64,000 nt of DNA from JAKAAZ01 sp963817855 (lineage in GTDB: Bacteria; Acidobacteriota; Terriglobia; Terriglobales; Acidobacteriaceae). Positions within the stretch are counted from its first letter, which is position 1. Each line of letters starts with the position of its first letter. A program made the position numbers and the translations under genes. The stretch lies in NCBI GenBank assembly GCA_963817855.1, contig CAWFQA010000001.1:1984001-2048000 (forward strand), given 5' to 3'. The notes beneath the pieces are model-generated. The model worked only from the letters and a program-made list of their open reading frames with translations, made no database searches and was not told the DNA's origin. Positions 51,151 to 62,203 of this stretch are shown piece after piece.

Positions 51151-51861
51151 TCAGCTTTGGCTCAGATAGAACTCGGCCAGCGCCAGATCTCCAGGCTGCG
51201 TGATCTTGAAGTTGCGCGGCGACCCCGGAACCACGGCCACATCGATTCCCAGCCGCTCGACCAGCGAAGCCTCGTCGGTGCCGACAAAGCCATCCAACTC
51301 CGCCGCCTCAATCGCCTGCCGCAGCAGCCGGAAGCGAAAGCCCTGCGGCGTTTGCGCCAGAACAATGCGTTCGCGCGGAATGGTGGAGGTAATGATGGCG
51401 CCATCGGCGGTTCGTTCCACTTGCTTGATGGTGTCGAGGGCTGGCACCGCCACAATGGCTGCATGATGGTTCTCCACCGATTCGATGGTGCGTTCGATCG
51501 TGGCAGCATCGATCAGCGGACGCACGGCGTCATGGACCAGCACAATATCCTCGTCGGTCGCCGCCAGAGCCTTCATGGCGTTGCGGACGGAATCCTGGCG
51601 GGTATCGCCGCCCTCGACCAGGGAAACCTTGCCGGACAAACCATGCTCTGCCAATTGCGATTCCGTGCGCTGCATCTCGCTCTTGCGAACCGCGACGAAA
51701 ATGCGTTGGATAGCCGGGACCTGCAGAAAAGCACGGACCGTGAGCATCAAAATAGGCTGTCCACGCAGCTCTAGAAATTGCTTTGGGACCTGGCGAGTCG
51801 CGCTGCTTGTTACCATGCGCGTTCCAAGGCCTGCTGCGGGAAGTATGACGAAGACCTGCAT
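51151..51861 (-). CDS. ispD: 2-C-methyl-D-erythritol 4-phosphate cytidylyltransferase
   Basis: IspD adds CMP to MEP in isoprenoid synthesis. The 236-residue product has the nucleotide-binding motif LPAAGLGTRM near residue 7 with PKQFLELRGQPIL, the metal-linked VLVHDAVRPL and TPQGFRF. The closing ITQPGDLALAE is also typical. It lies 107 bases upstream of ispF in the same direction, the usual ispDF pairing. It is divergent from tilS across a 139-base gap. Confidence 0.95.
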   Translation of the reverse strand: MQVFVILPAAGLGTRMVTSSATRQVPKQFLELRGQPILMLTVRAFLQVPAIQRIFVAVRKSEMQRTESQLAEHGLSGKVSLVEGGDTRQDSVRNAMKALAATDEDIVLVHDAVRPLIDAATIERTIESVENHHAAIVAVPALDTIKQVERTADGAIITSTIPRERIVLAQTPQGFRFRLLRQAIEAAELDGFVGTDEASLVERLGIDVAVVPGSPRNFKITQPGDLALAEFYLSQS

Positions 51862-52000
51862 GAAACCAGAAGTATACCGGAGCGGCCGAGGGTGCGTACA
51901 GTTGAGAGGATGACGGTTCTTCGCCGCAAACGTCGCATGTCATGCTGACAGCGATACCATACAGAAACAGTGACCCAGAATTGATCCACTGGACAACTCC

Positions 52001-53509
52001 ATGCCCAAGAATCCAACATCACGGGCCAATACCCAGCGAGAAGAAGTGTCGAGTCTACCCTTGGACACGGCCGTGTTTGCTCCCGGCGAACGGGTCTGCG
52101 TGGCTGTATCCGGTGGCGCCGACTCGACCGCCCTGCTGCGGACACTCTTGGCGCGGCGGGGAGAGCTTGGGATTGTTCTGAGTGTTCTGCATGTTGAGCA
52201 CGGACTGCGGGGACAGGCTTCTGTCGACGATGCTGCGTTTGTTCGCGCCTTGGCCGAACAACTGAATCTACCTTGCGAGGTGGTGCGCGTCGACACGCCT
52301 CAGCGCATGACCGACCACAAGGAGTCGGTGGAAACGGCTGCCCGCAACCTTCGCTACCAGGTGTTTCGTGACGTTTTGGCAGCGGGCAAAGCGGACAAAG
52401 TGGCGACGGCGCACACCCTCGACGACCAGGCGGAGACGGTGCTGATGAAATTGCTGCGGGGCGCCTGGACCGAGGGCCTGAGCGGCATCCACCGTGAATT
52501 GCACATGGAAAACATTGAGGGCAGGTTGGGTCAAAATGGCTACGCGAGCGGTAAGATCTGCGTGCGACCCCTCCTTGCGGTTCAACGAACGCAGATTGAA
52601 ACGTATTTGCGGGCAATCGGGCAGCCTTGGCGCCAGGATGCATCGAACGATTCATTGGCGCACACGCGAAATCGTGTTCGTCATGAATTGCTGCCACACC
52701 TGCGAGAATTCAATCCCCGGATCGACTCCATTCTTGCCCACATGGCCGCCAACGCACGCGCCGAAGAACAGTACTGGCAGGCTGAACTCGCCCGGTTGCT
52801 GCCGCTGCTGCTGCTCCCCGGTAAACCGACGCGAGGCGGGGGTCGTAGCGTTTCAACTTCAAACGGTTCTGCCGAACTCGCCATTGAAACTGCGCGTCTC
52901 CTTGAGCTGGATCCGGCGCTGCAACGGCGGGTGCTGCGGGCAGCGGCCGAAAAGGCGGGCGCTACGTTGGACTTTGATGGGACGGAGCGCTTGCTCGCCC
53001 TGGCGACCCTTATAGGGCATGCCGGCGGGAAGGGCATGCGGTTGGAATTGGCCGGCGGTGCGTGCGTCGAGCGGTCGGCACGTGAATTGCGATTCGGCCG
53101 CAGCTCCGCAAAGCAAATCTCCGAGCCGTGCACTTATAAGCTGCCGGTTCCTGGTTCCGTAGACGCACCGGCGTTTCAGGCCAGATTTATCGCAAGCTGG
53201 CCTGCGGAACTATCTGCGTCAAACGCCGCCATCCAGTTGCCGTGTGCGCAGGTTCGTACGTGGAAACCGGGCGACCGGGTGGAACTGCAACATTCGCGTG
53301 GGCCGAAAAAAGTGAAGGAGATTCTGAGCCGGATGCGCATAACGGCGGAGGATCGGGCCGCATGGCCGGTCGTCACCTGGCACGGGAACATCATTTGGAT
53401 GCGAGGGGTCATCCTGGCAAATGTCCAGAATCTGGAGCAACTGAAGGGCACCGCTCCGGCAGGCTTATCGCCGGCTCCCATCATCTCTGAAGTCCCGCTC
53501 GAGCGCTAA
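52001..53509 (+). CDS. tilS: tRNA(Ile)-lysidine synthase
   Basis: TilS modifies C34 of the tRNA that reads AUA to lysidine. The PP-loop motif AVSGGADSTALLRTL stands near residue 34, HVEHGLRGQASVDDAAFV near 65 and ATAHTLDDQAETVLM near 133. The substrate-binding domain (to about 330) and the C-terminal TilS_C region with RTWKPGDRVELQHSRGPKKVKEIL follow. At 502 residues it is long but within the family's range. It precedes ftsH, as in many bacteria. Confidence 0.94.
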   Translation: MPKNPTSRANTQREEVSSLPLDTAVFAPGERVCVAVSGGADSTALLRTLLARRGELGIVLSVLHVEHGLRGQASVDDAAFVRALAEQLNLPCEVVRVDTPQRMTDHKESVETAARNLRYQVFRDVLAAGKADKVATAHTLDDQAETVLMKLLRGAWTEGLSGIHRELHMENIEGRLGQNGYASGKICVRPLLAVQRTQIETYLRAIGQPWRQDASNDSLAHTRNRVRHELLPHLREFNPRIDSILAHMAANARAEEQYWQAELARLLPLLLLPGKPTRGGGRSVSTSNGSAELAIETARLLELDPALQRRVLRAAAEKAGATLDFDGTERLLALATLIGHAGGKGMRLELAGGACVERSARELRFGRSSAKQISEPCTYKLPVPGSVDAPAFQARFIASWPAELSASNAAIQLPCAQVRTWKPGDRVELQHSRGPKKVKEILSRMRITAEDRAAWPVVTWHGNIIWMRGVILANVQNLEQLKGTAPAGLSPAPIISEVPLER

Positions 53510-53771
53510 CTCCTGCGGTTTCTTCTATTCTTCGCCGTGCCTTCAGTTTGGAGTAAGATTTGGGGGAGGGTCTTTTGGCTAGGCGACCTTCTCCGAAGTC
53601 GGGTAGTATCGTTGTACGTTGCCACAAAACGGCTTGAATTCTGCGACCTACAGGCCGATTGCAGCGTCTAAACGGTTAGGCGAGGTAACGCCATCGGACG
53701 GTCGATTTTTCCGGTTGCTTTCCGTCGCCGGTTACTGGCCATTATGCAGGCGTACGAAACGAGGGTAGTTC

Positions 53772-55679
<1,908 letters not shown>

Positions 55680-55714
55680 GCACTTGTTGCAATCGTGGAT
55701 GTTTCGTAGAAAAG

Positions 55715-55746
55715 AAGGAGCAGCGATTAGCTGCTCCTTTCCTCTT
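55715..55746 (+). terminator. hairpin terminator after ftsH
   Basis: AAGGAGCAGC (55715-55724) and GCTGCTCCTT (55730-55739) form a perfect ten-pair stem over the loop GATTA, followed by the imperfect T tract TCCTCTTG. It stands 36 bases after the ftsH stop. Confidence 0.7.
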
Positions 55747-55838
55747 GTGTGAGCTCTTGGACTGCTGGGGTTCCATGCCCGGTCGGTAATTGGTCCAATG
55801 AAAACGTACAATCAGAAAAGTTCTTCTCAGCTCTATCT

Positions 55839-56360
55839 ATGCGTCCAGTTATCATTTTTTCCGTCTCATTTCTGTTGCTTCTGACGGGGTGCGGCTACCA
55901 CACTGCGGGTTCGGCGACCCACCTGCCGCCGGACATCGGGACTATCGATGTACCAATGTTCCAGACTAACGTTGTGAACTATCACACGGAGGTCGCGTTT
56001 ACAGACGCTGTGGTTCGCGAACTGACCAGTCGCACCAAAGATCGCGTGACCGAGAGCAATCGCCCGCATGTCGCGGATGCCACCCTCCACGGGACAATTT
56101 TGACGGAAACGATTACGCCGCTCACCTATAATTCCCAGACCGGACAGTCGTCCAGCTTCCTGATCACGATTACGGCGAGTGCGGTGCTGAAAGATGCGTC
56201 TGGGAAAGTTCTCTACAGCAACGACCACTTCCGGTTCCACTCGCAGTACCAGGAGACGGCGGACCTTTCGAGTTTTATTCAGGAAGATTCGCCCGCGGTG
56301 CAGCGAATCGCGCAAGATTTTGCGCAGTCCTTGGTTAGCGACCTGATGGAGTCGTTTTAA
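55839..56360 (+). CDS. lptE: LPS-assembly lipoprotein LptE family
   Basis: LptE plugs the LptD translocon that inserts LPS in the outer membrane. The start at 55839 (MRPVIIFSVSFLLLLTGCGYH) gives a 173-residue precursor with a lipobox LLTGC, so the mature protein is lipid-anchored at Cys. The sequence FTDAVVRELTSRTKDRVTE and the beta strands that follow agree with the LptE (Pfam PF04390) pattern. It overlaps holA by one base (TAATG), a common pairing. Confidence 0.88.
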   Translation: MRPVIIFSVSFLLLLTGCGYHTAGSATHLPPDIGTIDVPMFQTNVVNYHTEVAFTDAVVRELTSRTKDRVTESNRPHVADATLHGTILTETITPLTYNSQTGQSSSFLITITASAVLKDASGKVLYSNDHFRFHSQYQETADLSSFIQEDSPAVQRIAQDFAQSLVSDLMESF

Positions 56361-57502
56361 TGGCGACACGCACTGAGGCCAATTCGAAACTGGGCGGCGG
56401 ATTCCTTGCCATGGACCGCCTGCTGCGTGAGGTCGCAACCGATGCTCGCCGGCCTGGGTATGTCTTGCTCGGCGATGAAGCGTATTTGCAGCAACAATCG
56501 CGTCGCGGAATCATCCATGCGTTGGTTGATCCGCAATTCCGCAACTACTGCGTGTCAGAAGTGGACCTTGCCGAGGCGAATGTTTTCGACGCGCTCGATC
56601 AGGTGAGCACGCCTTCGTTGATGGCTCCGTTTCAAATTATCTTTGTGCGCAACGTGCGTCTGTTGTACCAGCGGGGTGCGAAGAAAGAAGAATTCGCCGC
56701 TATTCAGAAATATCTGAGGCTGCCGAATCCGCAGGCGCTGCTGGTGTTTGTCGCCGACCATTTGCACATTCCCAGTGACGTGCGCCGCATGGATATGCAG
56801 GACAAGGACCGCTATGAGCGCATCCGCGAAACCCTGGGCGACCACTGCGGTATTGTGGAACTGAGCCAGCCCGGAGACGAAGATGCAATGCGCTGGCTGA
56901 TTCTGTCCGCCGAATCGCGCGGTGTGGAGATGGAGCCCGATGCCGCGCGCGAGCTGGTCGATGCGTTGCATGGCGATTTGATGCGGTTGTCGTCGGAGTT
57001 GGAAAAACTGACACTGTTTGTGGATCGCAAAAAGAAAATTACGCTGGCTGATGTGGAACTGATGGTGGTCTCCGCAAAACAGCGGTCTTTGTACGAACTC
57101 ACGGATGCAATCTCCGCGCATGATCCGGCGCGGGCGCTGCTGTTGTTGCGCGGGCTCCTCAACGCCAGCGAGAGCGGCGAGGACGGGGCCATCGGGCATC
57201 TGCACATGCTGGCGCGAACCTTCCGCCAGATGCTGGTGATTCTGGAGAAAAATGTGCGCGATTCCCGCGGAATCTGGCAGGCACTGTGGCCGGGCTTTCG
57301 TGTAGCGCCTTTCGCCGTGGATGAACTGATTCGGCAGGCGCGCCGCTACAAGTCACGTCGAGATCTGATGCAAATGCTGGAGCGCATTGCACGCGCGGAC
57401 GTGGAAATTCGTTCGTCGCCGCCGGACAAAGGAATGGTGCTGGAGCGATTGGTGATCGATTTAGCTAAAACTGGAAAAGCGCCGGTTCACGGTTTGCGGT
57501 GA
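56360..57502 (+). CDS. holA: DNA polymerase III subunit delta
   Basis: HolA is the clamp-loader delta subunit. The 380-residue product has the low-similarity but typical layout: YVLLGDEAYLQQQ near residue 35, the ADHLHIPSDVRRM loop after LLVFVAD, an alpha-helical middle (DALHGDLMRLSSELEKLTLFV) with the delta motif, and VSAKQRSLYELTDAISAHDPARALLLLRGLL followed by MLARTFRQMLVILE. The start overlaps the lptE stop. The downstream gap contains an inverted repeat. Confidence 0.9.
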   Translation: MATRTEANSKLGGGFLAMDRLLREVATDARRPGYVLLGDEAYLQQQSRRGIIHALVDPQFRNYCVSEVDLAEANVFDALDQVSTPSLMAPFQIIFVRNVRLLYQRGAKKEEFAAIQKYLRLPNPQALLVFVADHLHIPSDVRRMDMQDKDRYERIRETLGDHCGIVELSQPGDEDAMRWLILSAESRGVEMEPDAARELVDALHGDLMRLSSELEKLTLFVDRKKKITLADVELMVVSAKQRSLYELTDAISAHDPARALLLLRGLLNASESGEDGAIGHLHMLARTFRQMLVILEKNVRDSRGIWQALWPGFRVAPFAVDELIRQARRYKSRRDLMQMLERIARADVEIRSSPPDKGMVLERLVIDLAKTGKAPVHGLR

Positions 57503-57538
57503 GTTGTTTCCAAATTTCATTCCCGCGGTGGAGTTGAG

Positions 57539-57626
57539 TCATTCTGAGCAAAGCGAAGAATCCAGAGAATTCGCGCATCCTAACTCACGCCATTACCTTC
57601 TGGATTGTTCGCTTTGTTCAGAATGA
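57539..57626. repeat. long inverted repeat (REP/MITE-like)
   Basis: The arm TCATTCTGAGCAAAGCGAAG (first 20 bases, from 57539) is repeated inverted at 57598-57626, where the reverse complement reads TCATTCTGAACAAAGCGAAC. The similarity continues through AATCCAGA on both arms, with about two mismatches in 28 positions. A 29-base loop separates the arms. The hairpin lies between holA and the EamA transporter. The motif is close to repeats that I recall from acidobacterial genomes. Confidence 0.7.
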
Positions 57627-57653
57627 CGAACACAATCCTAATGGTCAACAAAC

Positions 57654-58585
57654 TCACGCCAGCAGGTGCTCCTCTTCGGCATGACTGCCGTGCCGCGACG
57701 TGAGGGTGATGGCCGCACCAAGAATCATCGCTCCACCCAGCCATGCAGCGGGTCCCAGGTGCTCTCCCAACACGGTCACACCCAGCAGCGATCCGATCAT
57801 CGGCTCCAGGTTCAGAAACACGCCGGCTCTGGAGGCGGGCACTCGCGTCAAGCCCCCAGTTCCACAGCAACGTTGTACTGGCGGTGCATAGGAGTCCACT
57901 CGCGGCCAGGGCCAGCCATGCCTGCAGCGAGACATGGACCGGCGGCGGCCCATCCACAGCAAACACCCAGAGGGCCAGCATGATCGTTCCTGTCAAAAGC
58001 CCATAGGCAGTTACAATCAGCGGAGAGTGATCGCGCAGCAGTCGCTGATTCATCAAAATCCACACCAGTGAAATCATCAGCGACACCACGATCATCAGAT
58101 CGCCAACCACGCTAGGTGCGTCACCACCGGCCGATGCCGACGAATGGCCGAAGGCAATGAAGGCGGCGCCGACTGGAGGAAAATGCCAGCGCGATCCATC
58201 CCACTTTGTCCATTCGCTCGTGCGCAAAAATGCTGGCGCCGACCGCTAGAACCACTGGCAACGTCCCCACCATTAACGCGGCGTGGGAGACAGTAGTGCG
58301 GGCCAGCCCGGCAAACTGCAGCAAAAACTGCACCGGCACGCCGAGAAACGCCGCAATCAGCAGGATGCGCCACCCGCGCGCGTCCAGTCCCGGGCGTCGT
58401 CTCAACAAGATGGGACTGAGCCCGAGGCAGGCGAAAAGAAAACGGTACAGCACCATGTGTGCCGAGCTCATCTCGCGCATGGCGATTTTGCCGAAGAAAA
58501 ATCCGGTTCCCCACAAGCCGCCGGCCAGTGCACAGGCAGCATAGCCGAACGCCGCGTGTGAACGCGATGGATAAAGTGTCTGCAT
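57654..58585 (-). pseudogene. EamA-family transporter (DMT superfamily), broken by two one-base insertions
   Basis: Three adjoining minus-strand frames together give one DMT permease of about 309 residues. The first part (from ATG 58585) reads GYAACALAGGLWGTGFFFGKI through LPVVLAVGASIFAHERMDKV. An extra base near 58177 moves it to a second frame with GAAFIAFG and LMIVVSLMISLVWILMN up to LLWNWGL. A second extra base near 57849 leads to the third frame, VPASRAGVFLNLEPMIGSLL, GEHLGPAAWLGGAMIL, stop at 57654-57656. About ten helices are expected. The exported compound is unknown. Clean continuity argues for sequence error. Confidence 0.8.
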
Positions 58586-58661
58586 CGTTGAATTTCGTGT
58601 CACACAGAAACAAAGCGGGCACGGCCTTGCGGCCGCACCCTGGGGAAAAGCTTGAGATCGA

Positions 58662-60752
58662 CTACCAGACGCGGCAACGGTCGACTGGAGCCATGGGCGC
58701 TCCCTTCTTGCAACTGAAGGCATGCGCAAATTCCGGCATGTTTCGCACTACGCCGTTGGCGCGGAGTTGGTCGGGCGAATGCGGATCGCTCTGAACGATC
58801 AGGCGGATGAACGCTGGCCGGTCATTGGTGCAATAATTCTGCGCATACCCGATAAAGAACTGCTGCTCCGGCGTAAATCCACCCATCTTTTTCGCTAGGT
58901 CAATGTGATGCTGGTTCGCGTAGGCTTCCATCGCCATGTAGGCCAGGCGTATGCCTCCGTTGTCGGCGCTATTTTCACCCAGCGTCAGCTTGCCATTCAC
59001 GTGCAGGTTATCGACAGCGACAAAGCTGCTGTACTCGTTTTCAATGCAGGCGGTGCGGGCCTCGAACTGCTTCTTGTCTTCCGGCGTCCACCAGTTTTTC
59101 AGGTTGCCGTTTCCGTCAAACTTTGCCCCTTCGTCATCAAATCCATGCGTCAGCTCATGCCCCTCAATCGACCCAATATGGCCGTAATTCACTTCTTCCG
59201 GAGACGATCGATCGTAAAATGCAGGCTGCAAAATTCCCGCAGGAAAGTTGATGTTGTTCATACTGTCGTCGTAGTAGGCATTTACCGTCGGCGGCGACAT
59301 TTCCCACTCACCCTTGTCGACCGGCTTGTTGATCTTGTTCAGTTGCCGCGCAGCCTCAAATTCCCGGGCCCGAATGGAATTTCCAAGCGCATCGTCGGCT
59401 CGAATCGTCAGTTTAGAGTAGTCACGCCATTTATCCGGATAACCGATCTTATTGGTGATCAGATTGAGCTTCTGGATCGCCTTGGTTCTTGTTTCCGGGC
59501 TCATCCATGTCAGTGTGGTCAGGTCCTGGTGCATCGCGGCTTCGATGTTTTTTACCATCTCGAGTGTTTGCTGCTTGCTGTTGCCCGCAAAATATTTCTC
59601 CACGTACACCTTGCCCAGCGCCTCGCCCATGGCTGCATCGGTGGCAGAAACACAGCGTTTCCAGCGGACCGGCATTTTTGGGACGCCAACCAGTTTTCGA
59701 CCGAAAAAGTCGAAATTTTCGTCATCGAACGCAGTGGGTAAGCGCGATGCAAAGGAGTCAAGCAGGTGGACCCGCAGATAGTTGCGGATGGTCGCCATAT
59801 CGGTGTGTTCCAGAATGCCGTTGAGCGCCTGGAAATATGCGGGATTCGCAACGTTTAAGCTCTGAATGGGCGGTGTGCCCGCATCGCGCAGCAGTGCTTG
59901 CCAGTCCAGGCCCGGGTCTGTGCCCGCGAGCGTGGCCACGGTTTCAATGTGGTAAGTCTTGTAGGGGTCGCGCCGTTCGGTCATTCCCATGGACGCTTTG
60001 GCCATGGAGGTTTCGAGCGCTAAAACAGCTTTTGCATCCGCCATCGCGTTGTCGGTGGGCTCGCCATACAGGTGCAGCATATTGGCGATGTGCTGCAGAT
60101 ACTCCTTCCGCAACTGCACGCTCTTCGGATCACTGCGAAGGTAATAATCCTTCTCTGGAAGTCCGAGGCCGGCTTGGTCGACGACGGCAATCTCCCTGGT
60201 TGCATCCTTAAAGTCCTGCATGGAGTCAAGGCCGAAGAAAGCGTTGACGCTGATCTTCTGGTAGTGCGCCAACAGCGCCGGCAACTGCTTCTTGTCCTTC
60301 AGAGCATCGATTCTGTCCAGCTCGGGCTGCAATGGCTTTAGGCCGTTGGCATCGATGGCGCTGGTGTTCATGCAACTCGCATAGTAGTCACCGATCTTCT
60401 GTTCGTTCGAGGAACGGCCGGAAGTTTGCGTTGAAGCTTGCTCTAGAATGCCATGCAGCAGCTGGCGATTGTATTCATTCAGATTTTCGAATTGATCGTA
60501 CAGTGGCAGGTCGCCCGGAATGGGATACTTCTCCGCGAACTTGCCGCAGGCAAACTGATAGAAGTTCGCGCACGGGTCGGCCGTGGTATCCATGACCGAG
60601 CGGTCAAAGCCAGGGATGGGCGAGATTTTCGCGCTCGCGGACGTCGCAGCGGGAGCTTTTGAACTTTGACCGTTGGCCGAAAGACTAAACGCGGGGAATG
60701 TCGCGGCCAGCGCGAGCGCCAGCGTTGACCTTAGAATTATTTTTGTGAGCAT
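58662..60752 (-). CDS. M13-family (neprilysin-like) zinc metallopeptidase
   Basis: The 696-residue protein has a signal peptide (LTKIILRSTLALALAATFPAFS). The zinc motif HELTH lies at His532-Glu533-His536 in IEGHELTHGFDDEGAKFD, and the third ligand Glu593 with Asp597 in LGENSADNGG. The last residues CRVW are the invariant C-terminal signature. NAYYDDSMNNINFPAGILQP is also typical of the family. It probably degrades peptides in the periplasm or outside the cell. It is divergent from the next gene with only 45 bases between starts. Confidence 0.94.
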   Translation of the reverse strand: MLTKIILRSTLALALAATFPAFSLSANGQSSKAPAATSASAKISPIPGFDRSVMDTTADPCANFYQFACGKFAEKYPIPGDLPLYDQFENLNEYNRQLLHGILEQASTQTSGRSSNEQKIGDYYASCMNTSAIDANGLKPLQPELDRIDALKDKKQLPALLAHYQKISVNAFFGLDSMQDFKDATREIAVVDQAGLGLPEKDYYLRSDPKSVQLRKEYLQHIANMLHLYGEPTDNAMADAKAVLALETSMAKASMGMTERRDPYKTYHIETVATLAGTDPGLDWQALLRDAGTPPIQSLNVANPAYFQALNGILEHTDMATIRNYLRVHLLDSFASRLPTAFDDENFDFFGRKLVGVPKMPVRWKRCVSATDAAMGEALGKVYVEKYFAGNSKQQTLEMVKNIEAAMHQDLTTLTWMSPETRTKAIQKLNLITNKIGYPDKWRDYSKLTIRADDALGNSIRAREFEAARQLNKINKPVDKGEWEMSPPTVNAYYDDSMNNINFPAGILQPAFYDRSSPEEVNYGHIGSIEGHELTHGFDDEGAKFDGNGNLKNWWTPEDKKQFEARTACIENEYSSFVAVDNLHVNGKLTLGENSADNGGIRLAYMAMEAYANQHHIDLAKKMGGFTPEQQFFIGYAQNYCTNDRPAFIRLIVQSDPHSPDQLRANGVVRNMPEFAHAFSCKKGAPMAPVDRCRVW

Positions 60753-60797
60753 GCTTCTTGGTTCCTTTCGCCTGGAGGGCGTAACGTGTTTCTGTAG

Positions 60798-62114
60798 ATG
60801 ACAAGCGCCTTACCATCAGAAACTGACGTTCACGCGAAGTCAATAGGGCGCTCGGCTGACGCGGATCATTCTCCTGCATTTCAGGCGTGCGCGATGGTGC
60901 TTTTGCTAGTGGTTTTGTTGCCCGCGATGCACGCCCAGACGGCGCCGACGGCTGCCGCGGCAACGTCGAACCAGGATCGACTACATCCCGAAGTGAGAAT
61001 TCCTGTGGTCCCGTTGGGCTATCTCCCGCCCGGAGACCTGCCGGCGTTCTACTACCATGCGATGGTCGAACTGCATTTTATCGATGCAGACCATTTGATT
61101 CTCGCCTTCAATGTGCCGCAGCTGATGAAGCGCGACGACAATTGCCCTGGTTCCGAGGCTCAGCGCATCGTGCATGCAGTCGTTTTCCAGCTGCCGTCCG
61201 GGCGAGTGCTAAAGCAGGCGGATTGGGAACTCTACGATTTCAGGGACTTTATGTGGGGACTAGGCAATGGCAAGCTGATGCTGCGTCGTTGCAACCAACT
61301 GGAAAGCATCGGCGCGGATTTGGACCCGCAGGTACTTATCAAAGGTATTGGCATCGTGGAGGATGTCAGCTTTTCTCCCGATCACTCCGTGGTGGTCATA
61401 CAGGAAAAAGTGCAACCCAGCGCGGAGGACAAACTCAATGGGGCTCTCCCTTCGGTGCTGGATCAAGAGACCGGAGCCGAGCGCACGAATGTCAGCTTCA
61501 TCCAGCTGCATCCTTTGCACATGATCGGTCGCGCTGAGATTCAATTGCCAAGCTTGATCCCGGTCACAGCCAATGGACTCTTCGAAGTATTGACCGCGCC
61601 CCGCGATCAGTGGGTCGTGAACATGCGAGCATTTCACGGAGCCGAGCACGAGATCGCCACCATTCACTCCCTGTGCCCGCCGGTGGTTCAGGCCATATCC
61701 AACACAATATGGATGGCGACGACCTGTTCCAAAGGCGACCAGAAATCTTCTCAGGGATACGACCTTCAAGGTACCCTCCTGTGGAAGATTGCATTCGCGG
61801 CCGACCAATACGATCCGCGACTTATCACGATTGCAAACGGTTCCCACTTTGCGATCGAGTCCCTTCGCCTCAAGCGCCCTCACGCTGCGCTGGATCCATT
61901 GACGAAAGAAGATGTGGATGGGGAGGACATCGACATCTACGACTCACTGAATGGGGTGCGTATAGCCACTTTTCAAACCAGTCCGGCTTACACCGGTGGC
62001 CGAAATGTCGATTTTTCTGCGGATGGCACGCGAATGGCGGTATTGCATGATGGCGCCATCGAGATTTATTCGCTGAACAACCTGGTCAAGGTTCCGCAAG
62101 CGACTCCGCACTAG
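60798..62114 (+). CDS. secreted protein of unknown function, 438 residues
   Basis: I do not recognise a named family. A hydrophobic stretch near residues 33-47 (MVLLLVVLLPAMHAQ) resembles a signal peptide and suggests that the true start may be the ATG at 60894. The rest is beta-rich with scattered Gly-Asp turns and segments such as VSFSPDHSVVVIQEK, NTIWMATTCSKGDQ and NVDFSADGTRMAVLHDG, reminiscent of beta-propeller blades. Several cysteines (NCPGSE, RRCNQ, SLCPP, TTCSK) may form disulfides. It shares a short divergent region with the M13 peptidase. Confidence 0.65.
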   Translation: MTSALPSETDVHAKSIGRSADADHSPAFQACAMVLLLVVLLPAMHAQTAPTAAAATSNQDRLHPEVRIPVVPLGYLPPGDLPAFYYHAMVELHFIDADHLILAFNVPQLMKRDDNCPGSEAQRIVHAVVFQLPSGRVLKQADWELYDFRDFMWGLGNGKLMLRRCNQLESIGADLDPQVLIKGIGIVEDVSFSPDHSVVVIQEKVQPSAEDKLNGALPSVLDQETGAERTNVSFIQLHPLHMIGRAEIQLPSLIPVTANGLFEVLTAPRDQWVVNMRAFHGAEHEIATIHSLCPPVVQAISNTIWMATTCSKGDQKSSQGYDLQGTLLWKIAFAADQYDPRLITIANGSHFAIESLRLKRPHAALDPLTKEDVDGEDIDIYDSLNGVRIATFQTSPAYTGGRNVDFSADGTRMAVLHDGAIEIYSLNNLVKVPQATPH

Positions 62115-62203
62115 CATTGCGCTGTCCAGCCATACGCTGAAAACTGTTTTTTTCTTCGACCGAACCCCAAAGCTGTGCTACGCTGCGCCCAAAGACAAAA
62201 TCC

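Noticed and set aside
53633..53660. Heat-shock (sigma-32-like) promoter before ftsH
   Set aside because: CTTGAA is followed after 16 bases by CCGATT, which matches the -10 consensus poorly. The evidence is too thin.
58905..59741. 278-residue plus-strand ORF opposite the M13 peptidase
   Set aside because: Antisense shadow. The M13 motifs on the other strand are complete.
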